From Coturnix japonica (Eukaryota; Chordata; Aves; Galliformes; Phasianidae), in assembly GCF_001577835.2 (NCBI RefSeq), contig NC_029532.1, positions 3,534,001 to 3,598,000 of the forward strand: DNA of 64,000 nt, in the 5' to 3' direction. The notes below the pieces were generated by a model that worked only from the letters and a program-made list of their open reading frames with translations, was not told the origin of the DNA and searched no databases. The translations under genes were made by a program, and so were the position numbers. This document shows positions 13,857-43,889 of this stretch, one piece after another (the first letter of the stretch is position 1; each line of letters begins with the position of its first letter).

Positions 13857-13857
13857 A

Positions 13858-13890
<33 letters not shown>
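13857..13890. repeat. TA dinucleotide microsatellite
   Basis: An almost pure TA run interrupted by one C, in the COL27A1 3' UTR, directly followed by an A-rich tract. Confidence 0.9.
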
Positions 13891-14881
13891 ATATTATTTA
13901 AAGCAAAAAAAAAGAAAAGAAAAAAAAAATAGGAAAAAAAAACTAAAGTTGCTCCTTCCATGAGTGAAGTCGAACCAACGTCCCTTCTCGTGTGCGTGGT
14001 GTTGGGGTGGGGGAGAGTCCCAAAGCTGAAAGGGGGGGAATGGAAGGAGGAGAAGGGAAGAGATTGGTGCTACAATAGAGAGAGAGGATGGGCTCGTCTG
14101 ATTTGTTTCTACCTCTCACTGTGAAATCTCTGGTGCTCTTAAAACAAAGTGTGTTATTTTATATATATGATTTTATTTAAGGTTGTGAAGGTGCTACAGT
14201 GGCTTGCCACAGACCCAAAATCAAAAGCCCATCGGGACCACCTCTGTAGGAAGAGAGGAGGTCACGAGCTACAGCTGAATCACAGAAACACCTTTTAAAG
14301 GGATCTTTCCATTGCCACGGGTGCCAACCCTGCACAACAACTCAGAGCGCACCCGACGTGCACCTTTCAGGCTATGACTTTCCAAGCAGATTTACCTTCT
14401 CGTTCGTTCAGTTTGTTTGTCTGTTTGTTTTTAAACCAGCACTTCAACTGCTCTGCTTGGGGAGCGGGGCTGCAGCTCATCCCATGTTGCTTTATGGGGT
14501 CAGCTGCCCCAGAGCTGTGCTGGCATTGACCCACAGCCACACGTGCAGCTCTGAGCTCATATATAACACCCAGCCCTGCTCCCCTTCTATCCGGGCCCCT
14601 CTGCCACATCTGAAAGCACCGTGCCTTGTTATCACAACGCAGCCGGGCTCGCAGGGGTTGTGTTTTGTTAAGCTGTGTAGAAATTTAGGCTCTGTATGTA
14701 AATTTGGAGGATTGTTTGTTGTTTTGTTTCGTTTTGTTTTTTTTTTCAAAAGAGGATAATTACGGTAATCTTTAATTCTATATAAGGAATAATATTGATG
14801 TATCCGGAGCTGTACTGTATCGGAAATGCTTCAGTGCCTGTTTGGGGTGTTCACCTCTCCTAAGGACTGCGGAGTTTATTT

Positions 14882-14960
14882 TTTTGAGGAAAAAAAAAAC
14901 AAAAAAACAAAAAAAAAAAGAGAGAGAAAGAGAGAAAGAAAAAGAACAAAGAACAAAAAG
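14882..14960. repeat. A-rich / GAAA simple-sequence tract
   Basis: Poly-A runs broken by single C bases pass into GAGAAAGA repeats. This is low-complexity purine-rich sequence; it produces a spurious lysine-rich open frame. Confidence 0.85.
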
Positions 14961-16040
14961 AACTCGGCTGTGTCTCTGTGTGTTCCCTGCCTGCAGGATC
15001 CATCCCAACCACCTCATCCCACTCACTGATCCTCACCCCGCAGCCCTGCTGCTGTTCTATGTCTGCTTCAGGCTGTTGTTTCCCTTCCTTCTCATTCCTG
15101 CTTCATTTCCCCCCCAACGCCGATGGTTGAGCCCATTCTTCATCCTCATCCCCATCCTGACACCATGGGCGAAGCACGCCAAAACGGCCGGGGGCCATCA
15201 GCGGGCCCACGTCGCTCCGGGAGTGCAGCAAGGGAGAAAGACGAGGCATAGATGACGAGCACAACCGCTCACGAAGCACCAGAAACGGCCAGACTGGAAC
15301 ATGCGTCAAAGGTGGATCGAAGTGGATGTTAAGGAAGAAGGCGACAAGGTCAAGAGAGCGTAGACCCCATACGTCCGCCACAGGAAAAAAAAGAGGAGAA
15401 AGGGGGAGATGAACCTTTTCAGTGCTGTGAACCACAGGTCACAACCGCAGGTCACACCTCAATGGCTCCAAGCTGACTTTGAAATCCAAATTCTCCTCTC
15501 TCGGGAGGATTCACAGAATGGGATCACAGAACATCACGAGTTGGAAGGGACCCACATGGACCACTGAGTCCAACCCAGGGCTCCACACAGCGCCACCCAA
15601 ATCTATGGCTGAGAGTGGGGTCCCAGTGCTCCCTGAGCTCCAGTATCAGGGCTGTGCTCCTTCCCAACCCCACCTGAACTCCCCTGGCAGCCCCACACCA
15701 TCCCCTCTGACCCCATTGTGATTGGGATCTGTGTGCTGCCATGAGGACCCCCTCATCCTCCTCCCCTTTGGGCAGAACAAAGCACAGCCCTCAGCCCTAC
15801 AGCCCCCACACACACTGTGCCACCAGCAGTGCCAGGGAGGTGTTTGTCTGCCCCAGGCAGTGCAGGACACGGACAAACACCTTCAATGGCACTCACTGCC
15901 CCGCAGCGCTTTGCACAAACAGACCCACCCCACGAGTTGTGCTTTCCGAGAACAAAAGCCCCCGGTGGTGAAATACGACTTTTTTCACCTTTTCTGCCGG
16001 AAGAACGCGATCTTTTGCCAGTTTAATTCCCATCACCTGC
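14961..16040. other. intergenic region between COL27A1 and ORM1
   Basis: No coding exon is recognised. Contents are one reverse CR1 fragment and otherwise unique GC-moderate sequence. The last 100 bases merge into the ORM1 promoter. Confidence 0.6.
15510..15692 (-). mobile_element. CR1 LINE 3' fragment, reverse orientation
   Basis: It starts 'tcacagaatgggatcacagaa', then 'gagttggaagggaccc .. gtccaaccc', then 'ctccacacagcgccaccca': the reverse complement of a CR1 3' end. It lies between the COL27A1 3' UTR and ORM1 and is 5'-truncated. Confidence 0.8.
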
Positions 16041-16041
16041 T

Positions 16042-16110
16042 ATTGCTTCATGCCTGAGCAAACAGCCCGGCAGTTCAATAAGCACACAGGGCTGAAGGGG
16101 CTGTATATAA
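16042..16110 (+). promoter_or_regulatory. ORM1: ORM1 core promoter: TATA box and C/EBP-like site
   Basis: TATATAA lies at 16104-16110, about 62 bp before the start codon, leaving a short 5' UTR with transcription expected near 16135. An ATTGCTTCA motif at 16042-16050 resembles a C/EBP site. C/EBP control is known for acute-phase orosomucoid genes; its use here is inferred. Confidence 0.65.
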
Positions 16111-16171
16111 GCACCAGCAAACAGCAGCATCCCATCTGTGCTGCATCCTCACCACAGCCCCACAGTGAGCA

Positions 16172-17310
16172 ATGCTGGCCTTCCTCATCCTCACCATGGG
16201 GCTGCTGCCTGCCCACACCACCGGGTCCCCCACCTGTACCCCTCTGGTCCCTGCCGACATGGACAATGCAACAGTGAACAGGGTAAGCTGTGCTGCGTTA
16301 CATCCTTGGAGCCCCTCAAACCCATTGGGGGCTGTAATGCATCTCCAACCTGACCCTCTGCTCTGCCGGCAGCTGCTGGGGCACTGGGTGTACATCATGG
16401 GTGCCTCCCAGTACCCCCCACACATGGCTGAGATGAAGGAGCTGAAGTATGCGACCTTCACCCTCTTCCCCGGCAGGAATGAGGATGAGTTCAATGTGAC
16501 GGAGATTATGAGGCTGTAAGGAGGGATGGGATGGGATGGGATGGGATGGGATGGGATGGGATGGGATGCTCCTGGGCAGCAGATGGAAGCCATCCCTGGG
16601 CTGTGTGCAGGGTACAGACAGGTGGCAGTGGTCTGGCCAGCCCAGCAAGGAGGCTGCAGCACAAGGTTACACACCCTTTAGGAATACGTGGGGCAATTTG
16701 AGCCCCATTTCACCTCTCTGCCCCCCAGGAATGAAACATGTGTGGTAAGGAACACCAGCAAGATCCATGTCTACCGGCACAACTCCACGCTGGCACATGG
16801 TAAAGCTGCAGCCCCTCCTGGCACCCACCCCCAAAACCACCCTGATTCCTTATGGGAACGTGGCCCCTCTGTCTTCCAGAGGAAGGGCAAGAGGTGTCCA
16901 TGGCCGAGCTGATCCACAGCGACAAGGATCTGTTCATCCTGAAGCACTTCAAGGATAACCACGTGGGCTTGAGCCTCTCAGGTGAGCAACACTGCCATCC
17001 CTGCACACCCAAACCCTTTCATTTTCCCCTTTTTCCTGCTTTTACAACCCCCCTTTCCTACAGCACGGACAGCCGAGGTGACCAAAGAGCAGCTGGAGGA
17101 ATTCGAAGCCCAACTGCGCTGCCACGGCTTCAAGCTGGAGGAGGCTTTCATCACCTCCCCCAAGGTACAGCCCCGCAGGCACAGGGCTCCCCATGGGGGG
17201 CATCAGTGCAGGAATGAGCCCTGTTCCCCCCACCCCAGGATGCCTGTCCTGAAGCCGGCGAGGAGATGGGTGAAGGCAGCACGGCCACTGCAGAGCCACG
17301 GCTGGGGTGA
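16172..17310 (+). CDS. ORM1: orosomucoid 1 / ovoglycoprotein-like lipocalin
   Basis: A secreted alpha-1-acid glycoprotein of the lipocalin superfamily, which binds small hydrophobic ligands in plasma or egg white. Six exons: 16172-16282, 16373-16515, 16729-16799, 16880-16981, 17064-17164, 17239-17310, giving 199 residues, about the usual length. The signal peptide is MLAFLILTMGLLPAHTTG. Exon 2 carries the lipocalin GxW motif (LLGHWVYIMG). Four cysteines (SPTC, NETC, LRCHG, KDACP) match the two orosomucoid disulfides. N-glycosylation sequons include DNAT, FNVT, NET, RNTS and HNST. The sequence closely resembles chicken ovoglycoprotein as I recall it. It lies directly downstream of COL27A1, the same neighbour as in human. 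Confidence 0.93.
16523..16567. repeat. (GGGAT)9 pentanucleotide repeat
   Basis: Nine perfect GGGAT units start seven bases after the 5' splice site of ORM1 exon 2, inside intron 2. Confidence 0.95.
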
Positions 17311-17439
17311 GCCCACATCCCCCCCTGCACTCCGCTCCACCATGGGATGCCCCAATGAGGATTTATGTCTTCCAACGAGGACTTCACGATGCCCTTCGCA
17401 GAAGGGATTTGTTGCTTTTCTGTTCTCACGTGGACTTGG

Positions 17440-17445
17440 AATAAA
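17440..17445 (+). terminator. ORM1: ORM1 poly(A) signal AATAAA
   Basis: AATAAA occurs 130 bp after the stop codon and is followed within 25 bases by a GT-rich stretch, the expected arrangement for cleavage near 17460. Confidence 0.85.
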
Positions 17446-18018
17446 GCTGTGTGTGACACCCACCTGTCGTGCATTCACCTTCACTGTGCCCACGTGTGGG
17501 ATGGGATGTGGGTGGGCAGCACAGGTGCTGGCTTTGGGCCCCATCCCCTGCCCCAAATCAGACAAAACCCTGAGGATGGGTGGCTCACACTCAGCAAAAT
17601 GGGCCACAGCTGAGGGAGGTGGTGATCCAACCCCTGGGTTCACTTCCATGAGCAGCCCCAAGGCACGGCCACATCCAAGCTGGTGGGTATGTGGGGTGAT
17701 GTGGGGCACAAGGGGGGCCATGAGCAGGACAGGAGATACTGAGCCCCACAGCCACAACCAGGATAAATGAGGTTACCCTTTGGGTTCAGATCAGACACAA
17801 AGACCTGTAGGAGTAGCAGTGGTGCAGCTGATGGTTCCAGGTGGGACTCAGGCACAGGATGAGCCCCCACAGCCCTGTCAGCACCATTATGGCTCAAACC
17901 CAGAGCTGGCAGCTCCCATATCCCAATAAGCATCACAGTTCTACACTTGCAGAGCAACAACAGTGGCTGAAATGGGGAAATCCAGGTCAGATTTCATCTT
18001 TCCTTGCGGGAAGTGCTT

Positions 18019-18173
18019 TGACTCACCCACCCCCTCCGGCCACTGACAGCGCTGTGCTGGGTTGGCTCCCACCGGGGCCCTTTCCCCTTAAAATGCCGTT
18101 GCGTCACCGCAGCCTCCTGCATTGGGGCTGCACAAACAGCCGAGGGAGCAGCGTCCGTCTGTCCGTCCGTCCA
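18019..18173 (+). promoter_or_regulatory. putative promoter of the second lipocalin gene
   Basis: A TTAAAA TATA-like element at 18088-18093 lies about 105 bp before the ATG. An AP-1 type TGACTCA is at 18019-18025. A run of (T/C)GTC tetramers sits at about 18150-18173 in the presumed 5' UTR. Assignment is by position only. Confidence 0.45.
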
Positions 18174-18197
18174 GCAGCTCCTCTCCCCCCATCAGCC

Positions 18198-19735
18198 ATG
18201 GCACCATCCTCCATCCTCATCCTCACCGCTCTGCTCCTTGCGGCGGAATCCACGGCCCCCCCGAGCCTGGTTAATACATCATTGCCGTGGGTAAGGAGGG
18301 TCTGGGTGCAGGGGGGGCTGCAAGGGACCCCCCACCATCACCCCGCATCTCTCCCACAGCTGCTGGGGACGTGGCAATACGTGGCCGGAGCCGCTCAGCT
18401 GCCCCAGCACCTCGTGGAGCTGCTGCTCATCGATCACGGCCACCTGCACATTGAGCCCAGCAATGGGGAGGAGCTGCTCATCACGCAGCACGTGGCGGTG
18501 TGAGGCTCCCTATCCCCGTCCCTTTGTTCCCATCCCTTTGTCCCCATCCCGTTCCCTTTGGGGTTGCTCAGCATCCCCGCTGTCCGCAGGGGTGACCGCT
18601 GCCTCTCCAACAACTCCACCTCCATCCGCCTCGGAGCCAACGGCACGGCGCTGCTGCAGCACGGTGAGCAATGGGGGCAGTGGTCGGGAGATCAAGGAAC
18701 GGGCAGCTTTGCTTTCCAAACCATTTCACAACCCTTCAGGGAAGGGGAGGAGCGCTGGGACTCGTTTCGGATCCGCTCTCACTCCCAACCCCGGCTCTGT
18801 TCTCTCGAAGCCAAAACGCAGCGAACCCTGGGGACGGTGACGGAGCTGGGCTCCGAGGATGCTCTGCTCATCCAGCACCACGTGCAGAAGGAGGGGACGT
18901 ATTCGGCTCTGTATCTCTATGGTAGGAAAACCCCATCCCTGATAAAGCTGTGCTCAAAGAGCTGCCGGGTAAACCCACAACCTGCAGTTTTCCCTCTGCA
19001 CATGGACCACGGGAATAGGAGGCACACAAAGTTTGCTATCAATACTGTTGTGAAATCTGCCTTTTCAAGCCAAATGGGGTTTTTTGGTCTTTGCCTCCCA
19101 GTGCAGAGCAGCACCAGCACAGGCAGAGCAGGATGGACCCACACATAGACCCATAGAGTGCCAAGTTGTGATTTATCCCTCCAAGGGAGTCTTCCAGTAG
19201 AGCCCTCCAACAGGGCTCCCCAATAGGGACCCCCATAGAGATCTTTGATACAGCTCTCCAGCTGAATCCCCCAGTATTGAGTCCTTCAATTGATCCCCAA
19301 TAGAGACCCCCATAGAGATCTGCACTACAGCTCCCCAATTGAGTCCCCCAATAGGGACCCCCACTGCCCTTCCAAGCTGCAGAGCCATTACTTAAGAAAC
19401 TTCAAAGCTCCATTTGGCAAACATCCCTCCCAGCACTCAGCATCCATGGGAACAAGGGGACAAAATGCAGCCAGGGATGATGTGTGACAAACCCTCTGTC
19501 CTCACAGCCCGCAATAGGACGGTGAGCAGCGAGCAGAAGGAAGAGCTGGGTCGGCGTGCAGAGAGCCTGGGGCTGAGCAGAGGGGCTGTGATATATGCAC
19601 CATGGAGGAAGGTACGTCCTCATCTCTGCTTCATTGATTTGGGGTGCTCTGAGATTGGGGCTCCTCAGCTCTGAGCCCCCCAGACATCAGGATAAGGCCC
19701 CAGCTGGCACTCATGCTGCCATGGGACAGAGCTGA
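18198..19735 (+). CDS. orosomucoid-like lipocalin, diverged paralogue
   Basis: I read exons 18198-18290, 18360-18499, 18590-18663, 18811-18921, 19508-19611 and, less surely, 19691-19735. Sizes and phases copy ORM1 exon by exon (93/111, 140/143, 74/71, 111/102, 104/101), so the two are tandem duplicates. The product has a signal peptide (MAPSSILILTALLLAAES), the lipocalin GxW motif (LLGTWQYVAG) and sequons VNTS, NNS/NST, ANGT and RNRT; total about 188 residues. The proposed last exon gives PWRK-DKAP, aligning with human ORM1 DWKKDKCEP but with Cys changed to Ala. A different acceptor at 19748 would give a 48-residue His/Pro-rich tail ending at 19895. First and third family cysteines are absent. 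All identified exons are open, so I do not call it a pseudogene. Ligand and function unknown. Confidence 0.8.
19185..19365. repeat. imperfect tandem repeat, period about 77 bp
   Basis: The phrase 'caatag(a/g)gacccccatagagatct' recurs near 19222 and 19298, with a third start near 19349, with related 'cccccagtattgagtcc' type spacers between. It lies in intron 4 of the second lipocalin gene. Confidence 0.7.
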
Positions 19736-20082
19736 CCCACCTCCACAGCTGCTCTCTGTAAAACAGAACTTTTCCCTTCCATTTTCCATCCAACAACCAA
19801 ACCACCCCCACCAGCATTATCCCCCCCACCAGCCTCCTACCTTCCCTTCCCTGCACGACTCAGCCACCTCCAGTGCACCCCAGTTCTCCCAGTAGAAGCC
19901 CTGCCTGGAGCTGGGAGACATGAGGATGGATGATGCCAAATGGCAGCAGTGGGGACAGCAGGAGGGTGTGATGCTCATCAGGCTGCACCTGGGGCTGTGC
20001 ACAGCTCTGACCTATCAGACGTGGGGGGCACAGAGGGGTCAGCACAGTGCAGAGCTGTGGGGGAGATGGAAATTGCTCAGAG

Positions 20083-20121
20083 ACACAGGTGGGGGATATC
20101 AGCACAGGTGGGAGATATCAG
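20083..20121. repeat. short tandem duplication (about 19 bp, two copies)
   Basis: 'cacaggtgggggatatcag' is followed directly by 'cacaggtgggagatatcag'. It lies in the presumed 3' UTR of the second lipocalin gene. Confidence 0.75.
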
Positions 20122-20313
20122 AGCAGAGCAGGGGGAGGAGTGAAATGGCAGCAGAGGAACACAGAGTGTTGGGTGACCTGGTTCCGTTTACCCCTTTGTT
20201 GGTTATTTTGAAGGAGCTGTGTAAAATGGGGGAAAAGGAAAGAACAGAAGAAAGGAAGGATGGAGAAGAGCAAGGAACGGCCCCATTGAGCACCACGATG
20301 GGCAGCTTGTAGC

Positions 20314-20319
20314 AATAAA
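20314..20319 (+). terminator. candidate poly(A) signal of the second lipocalin gene
   Basis: First plus-strand AATAAA after the candidate stop codons (about 580 bp downstream of 19735, 420 bp downstream of 19895). A TG-rich segment follows at about 20380. Assignment by position. Confidence 0.5.
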
Positions 20320-20334
20320 TGCTTTGCTCAGAGC

Positions 20335-21240
20335 TGGAGCAGCACCTGAGCAAGACCTGCAAAAAGGAACCGAGCACCTGGTTTGTTTTGTGTGCCGGTA
20401 TTTGGGACGAGCCGGGTTGTGGGGCCGGCAGGGGGTGAGCAGATCCCATGCAGGGTGGTGGCTGACCAGGAGGGGGCAACCAGCGGCCGCTTGTGATGCT
20501 GCGCCCGGCTGCGGATCTCACCCATCCCACGGGGTTTTGCTCCCAAAAGGGCTCTGTTTTATGGCTGTTATGGTGCAGCCCCCACCAGGCTGCTGTGTGG
20601 TTGTAGAAGCAGGAGGTTAAACGAGGCCAGGGCTGAGCTGGAAGGTAATTGAGGCTCAGCTCGCACCCTGCAATTAAGAGCTGAAAATATCTCCTTAAAA
20701 AGGAAGAAAAGGACGCAGAACAGCACAGCCCTGCCCCCCCCTGCTGCGGCAATGGGGCGTCCCTGCCCTGTAAGGCAGCGCTGCTCTATTGAGCCTTCAC
20801 TAAAGGAAACTGGGCTGGAAGTGAGATGAGCAGAGCAGGGTGCTGCCAATGTTAACACTATCTGCTCCATATCAGCTGTGCCCCTCACCCTGCAATCCAG
20901 CAGCCAAAGGGCAGGGCAAGGCAATGGGAACCAATGCCAGGAGCCTGAGAACACCCTAAGTGACATCACGGAAACGCGGTCCTCAGATTGCAAGGAGCAG
21001 CACTTGATAAGTAGATTTATGGATGAGTAAAGAGCCTTGAATTACAATTGGAGACACAGGAACCAACTCCAGCATGGCCCTGGCTGCACTTTACTGGCCA
21101 CTTGCAGTGCCAGCTTTGAGCTCCCAGCACCTTCAGCTCACAGGTGGGTTTTGTTTATGATAGAAAACCACTCCCACCATCAGCATCTATGGTGAGAATC
21201 ATCCTAAGGAGGAAAAATCCAACCCCTCATAGAGAGACGT
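20335..21240. other. intergenic gap between the lipocalins and SLC25A25
   Basis: No coding exon, RNA gene or recognised repeat is seen. The two flanking genes are convergent, so this holds two 3' ends and no promoter is expected. It contains the inferred synteny junction described in the findings. Confidence 0.55.
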
Positions 21241-21267
21241 GGACACCTGGGGTCTCTTTGACAGACC

Positions 21268-21273
21268 TTTATT
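21268..21273 (-). terminator. SLC25A25: SLC25A25 distal poly(A) signal
   Basis: AATAAA on the minus strand (TTTATT on plus). It is the last such hexamer downstream of the SLC25A25 stop before the lipocalin region, predicting a 3' UTR of about 2.2 kb. Confidence 0.6.
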
Positions 21274-22080
21274 AGCAGACTGTTCCCTAACATGAAGAAT
21301 CTGAGTTAGATTTGCATTATAACAATTTGTGGTTACAGCTACAAAGACAGTTGTTGTTTTGCATTGATTTTTGCATTCTGATCTTCATTGTCTCATTAGG
21401 CCACACTGGTAGGAAGAAGCCACTGCAAAAAAAGTTTTTACCATAGATCTTAAAAGAAAGAAAGACAGACAAAAAGAGGGAGATAGAGGGAAAAAACTCT
21501 TTAACGCTCTGTTGAGGATCACCTGGATTCCCAAAGGCTGATGCTGACAAGGCAGAGCTTCACCTGGAAGGCTCCCCATGAACCAAACTCAGCTGCTGGC
21601 TACCAACAAACCTCATGTCCCAGGGTGAACCCCCTCCCACCTCTCTGGTAAGTCACGTTTCCTTCAGAGTTTTCTCCCTCCTCCCCCTTCTCAGACTCCC
21701 CCGGGATTGCTGCTCTCCTTCAGCCATTGTGACACCCAACATGCACACACCGACCTTCCCAACTTGCCCCCAAACCCTCTCAGCCACACATGGAGGCGAT
21801 TCCAAGCCCCCATCCCTGCTTCCTCACCATCTCCCTTCTCTCCCATACCTTCCTGCTACAGCATTTCTCAGGGCTGAGGTCCTCCAGCAACAACCCCACA
21901 CTGGGGATAGGGCAGCTCAGACCCCTGGGGAAGGGATGCTACTGACTTTAGTGCCTTCCCCACGACTCAGCTGCGTGTGATGTGAGAGAACAGATAGAGA
22001 ACTTTTTAAAACAGGAGAAACACGAGCACAGTAACAATATTTAAACAAGTCTATAAAAATAGTCTGGCATAAATCTGTTC

Positions 22081-22101
22081 AAATAAATACAAAATAAATA
22101 T
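22081..22101 (-). promoter_or_regulatory. SLC25A25: AU-rich element in the SLC25A25 3' UTR
   Basis: On the transcribed (minus) strand this reads as two ATTTATTT-type units in 21 bases, a pattern typical of mRNA-destabilising AU-rich elements. Function is inferred from the motif only. Confidence 0.5.
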
Positions 22102-22569
22102 GCTTTAAGCAGTAAAACAGTGGAATGCAACGGTGGTCCATCTTGCCCAAAACAAAGAATTGGATGAGGATCTCCCAGGCCTCAGCAGCCAGACCCTATC
22201 CACTAAAGTAGCCCATAACAGAGAAATGTTAAAGCCATCTCTTTCCCTTAGCCCTAAGAAAAGCACCCTTTGAAAGGAAAGCAAACGTGTTTTCAGGACT
22301 GAACTGACATCTCCAGGTAACAACCAGCCCTTCCCTTGCAGCCCTCCCCATGGCAGACAGACTCCTGGCTTGGGGACTCCACCCCACTAATGCAAACCTG
22401 AACATCAAACTACAAAGAGGTCTAAAGAGATAGGTAGCAGCGTAGGCACGGGGCTTGGAAAGGTCCGTCAGCCACCCTGGGCACGGGGCAGAATGGAATT
22501 CAGAGGTCCATGCAACGCTGCACAGTGTCGTGCTGGGAGCACAGCTGCACAGGAGCTGTGGAATAGTTG

Positions 22570-22575
22570 TTTATT
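22570..22575 (-). terminator. SLC25A25: SLC25A25 possible proximal poly(A) signal
   Basis: A second minus-strand AATAAA about 860 bp after the stop codon. Use of this site would remove the AU-rich element further downstream. Confidence 0.4.
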
Positions 22576-23433
22576 CACTGAAGCCATGCATCGAGGTGCT
22601 GGTCCACCCAGGGCTCTCCAGCCTTCCCCTTTCCAAGCTCCTGCTGAGTATAAGACAAGCCAGTCTGGCATGCAAAGGATACAGGCATGCAGGCTCTAGG
22701 CTGCTGCTTCTGTTAGTAAGTGCATCTTTGTTAGTGGATTTATGAGACACACTTAAATCTATAAAAAATAAATAATCCTAATCCTTCATCAGGCTGGTCT
22801 AAAGTAACATTCAGCCTGACTGGATAAACCACTGCCCACCAGCCCTCCAAATCAGAATAGTTCCAAAAGAAAAATCACTTTTCATGTCAAGTCTTGGAAG
22901 CAGAACATGAATATCTCCTACCCGAAGGAATATATGTAAACATAATGACAAGCCTGGTGTGGCAGCAGCTCCTCCACAAGGTTTGTATAGATCTGAACGG
23001 CAGGTAGGAAGTTGACAACTGAATGGAAAAAGAAGCTCTTCCAGCAAGTCAGAAGGTGCTCATCTGCAGGCAAACAGCTCTGTACATGAATATGCTGAAA
23101 GCAGGCTGTTCCCCAAATCTTTGCTACTTTGCCATACTGCTGGGAACTGACCTCAAACCAACAAATGCCTTAAGACTGGGCCAGGAGTTCAGCTCCCGGC
23201 CTCCCAAAAGGCCCAACAAAAAGGACCGTGTGATGGTTTCTGTAGAGCTCTGAGCAGCAAGATGGCAAAGGACACCAGATCCTCCCCTCCCCTTCCTGAC
23301 TCACAAACTATCTGAGATTTCACAGCTTTGCTTAGTCAGCTTAGTGTCGACACATTCACAGAATGAGAGATGACTGTACGTCTTGGGATCGCGCCCCAAG
23401 ACTTCAGAGTTCCAAGTCCTCGGCGCCTCCTGG

Positions 23434-43878
<20,445 letters not shown>

Positions 43879-43889
43879 CACCGGGGAGG

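Larger units (their letters stand above)
13324..14960 (+). other. COL27A1: COL27A1 3' UTR (3' end not resolved)
   Basis: The stretch after the stop has no conserved frame. It holds a TA microsatellite, several T- and A-rich runs and, near 14.88-14.96 kb, a long A- and GA-rich tract. I find no clear AATAAA, so the cleavage site is a guess; the region up to the A-rich tract is the likely 3' UTR. Confidence 0.5.
21240..23433 (-). other. SLC25A25: SLC25A25 3' UTR
   Basis: Sequence between the SLC25A25 stop (23434-23436) and the distal poly(A) signal. No conserved reading frame. It contains an AU-rich element near 22081-22101 and two poly(A) hexamers. Confidence 0.65.

Noticed and set aside
14842-15255. 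Lys/Glu-rich plus-strand open frame
   Set aside because: It comes from the A-rich/GAAA simple repeat and has no codon structure.
16982-17770. 262-codon plus-strand open frame over the end of ORM1
   Set aside because: It runs through ORM1 exon 5, intron and 3' UTR in one frame; the spliced gene with family cysteines explains the region better.
19749-19895. Alternative last exon of the second lipocalin, a 48-residue His/Pro-rich tail
   Set aside because: The acceptor is reasonable and the frame fits, but the peptide resembles no orosomucoid C-terminus, whereas the exon at 19691 continues the WRK-DK pattern of the family. It remains possible.
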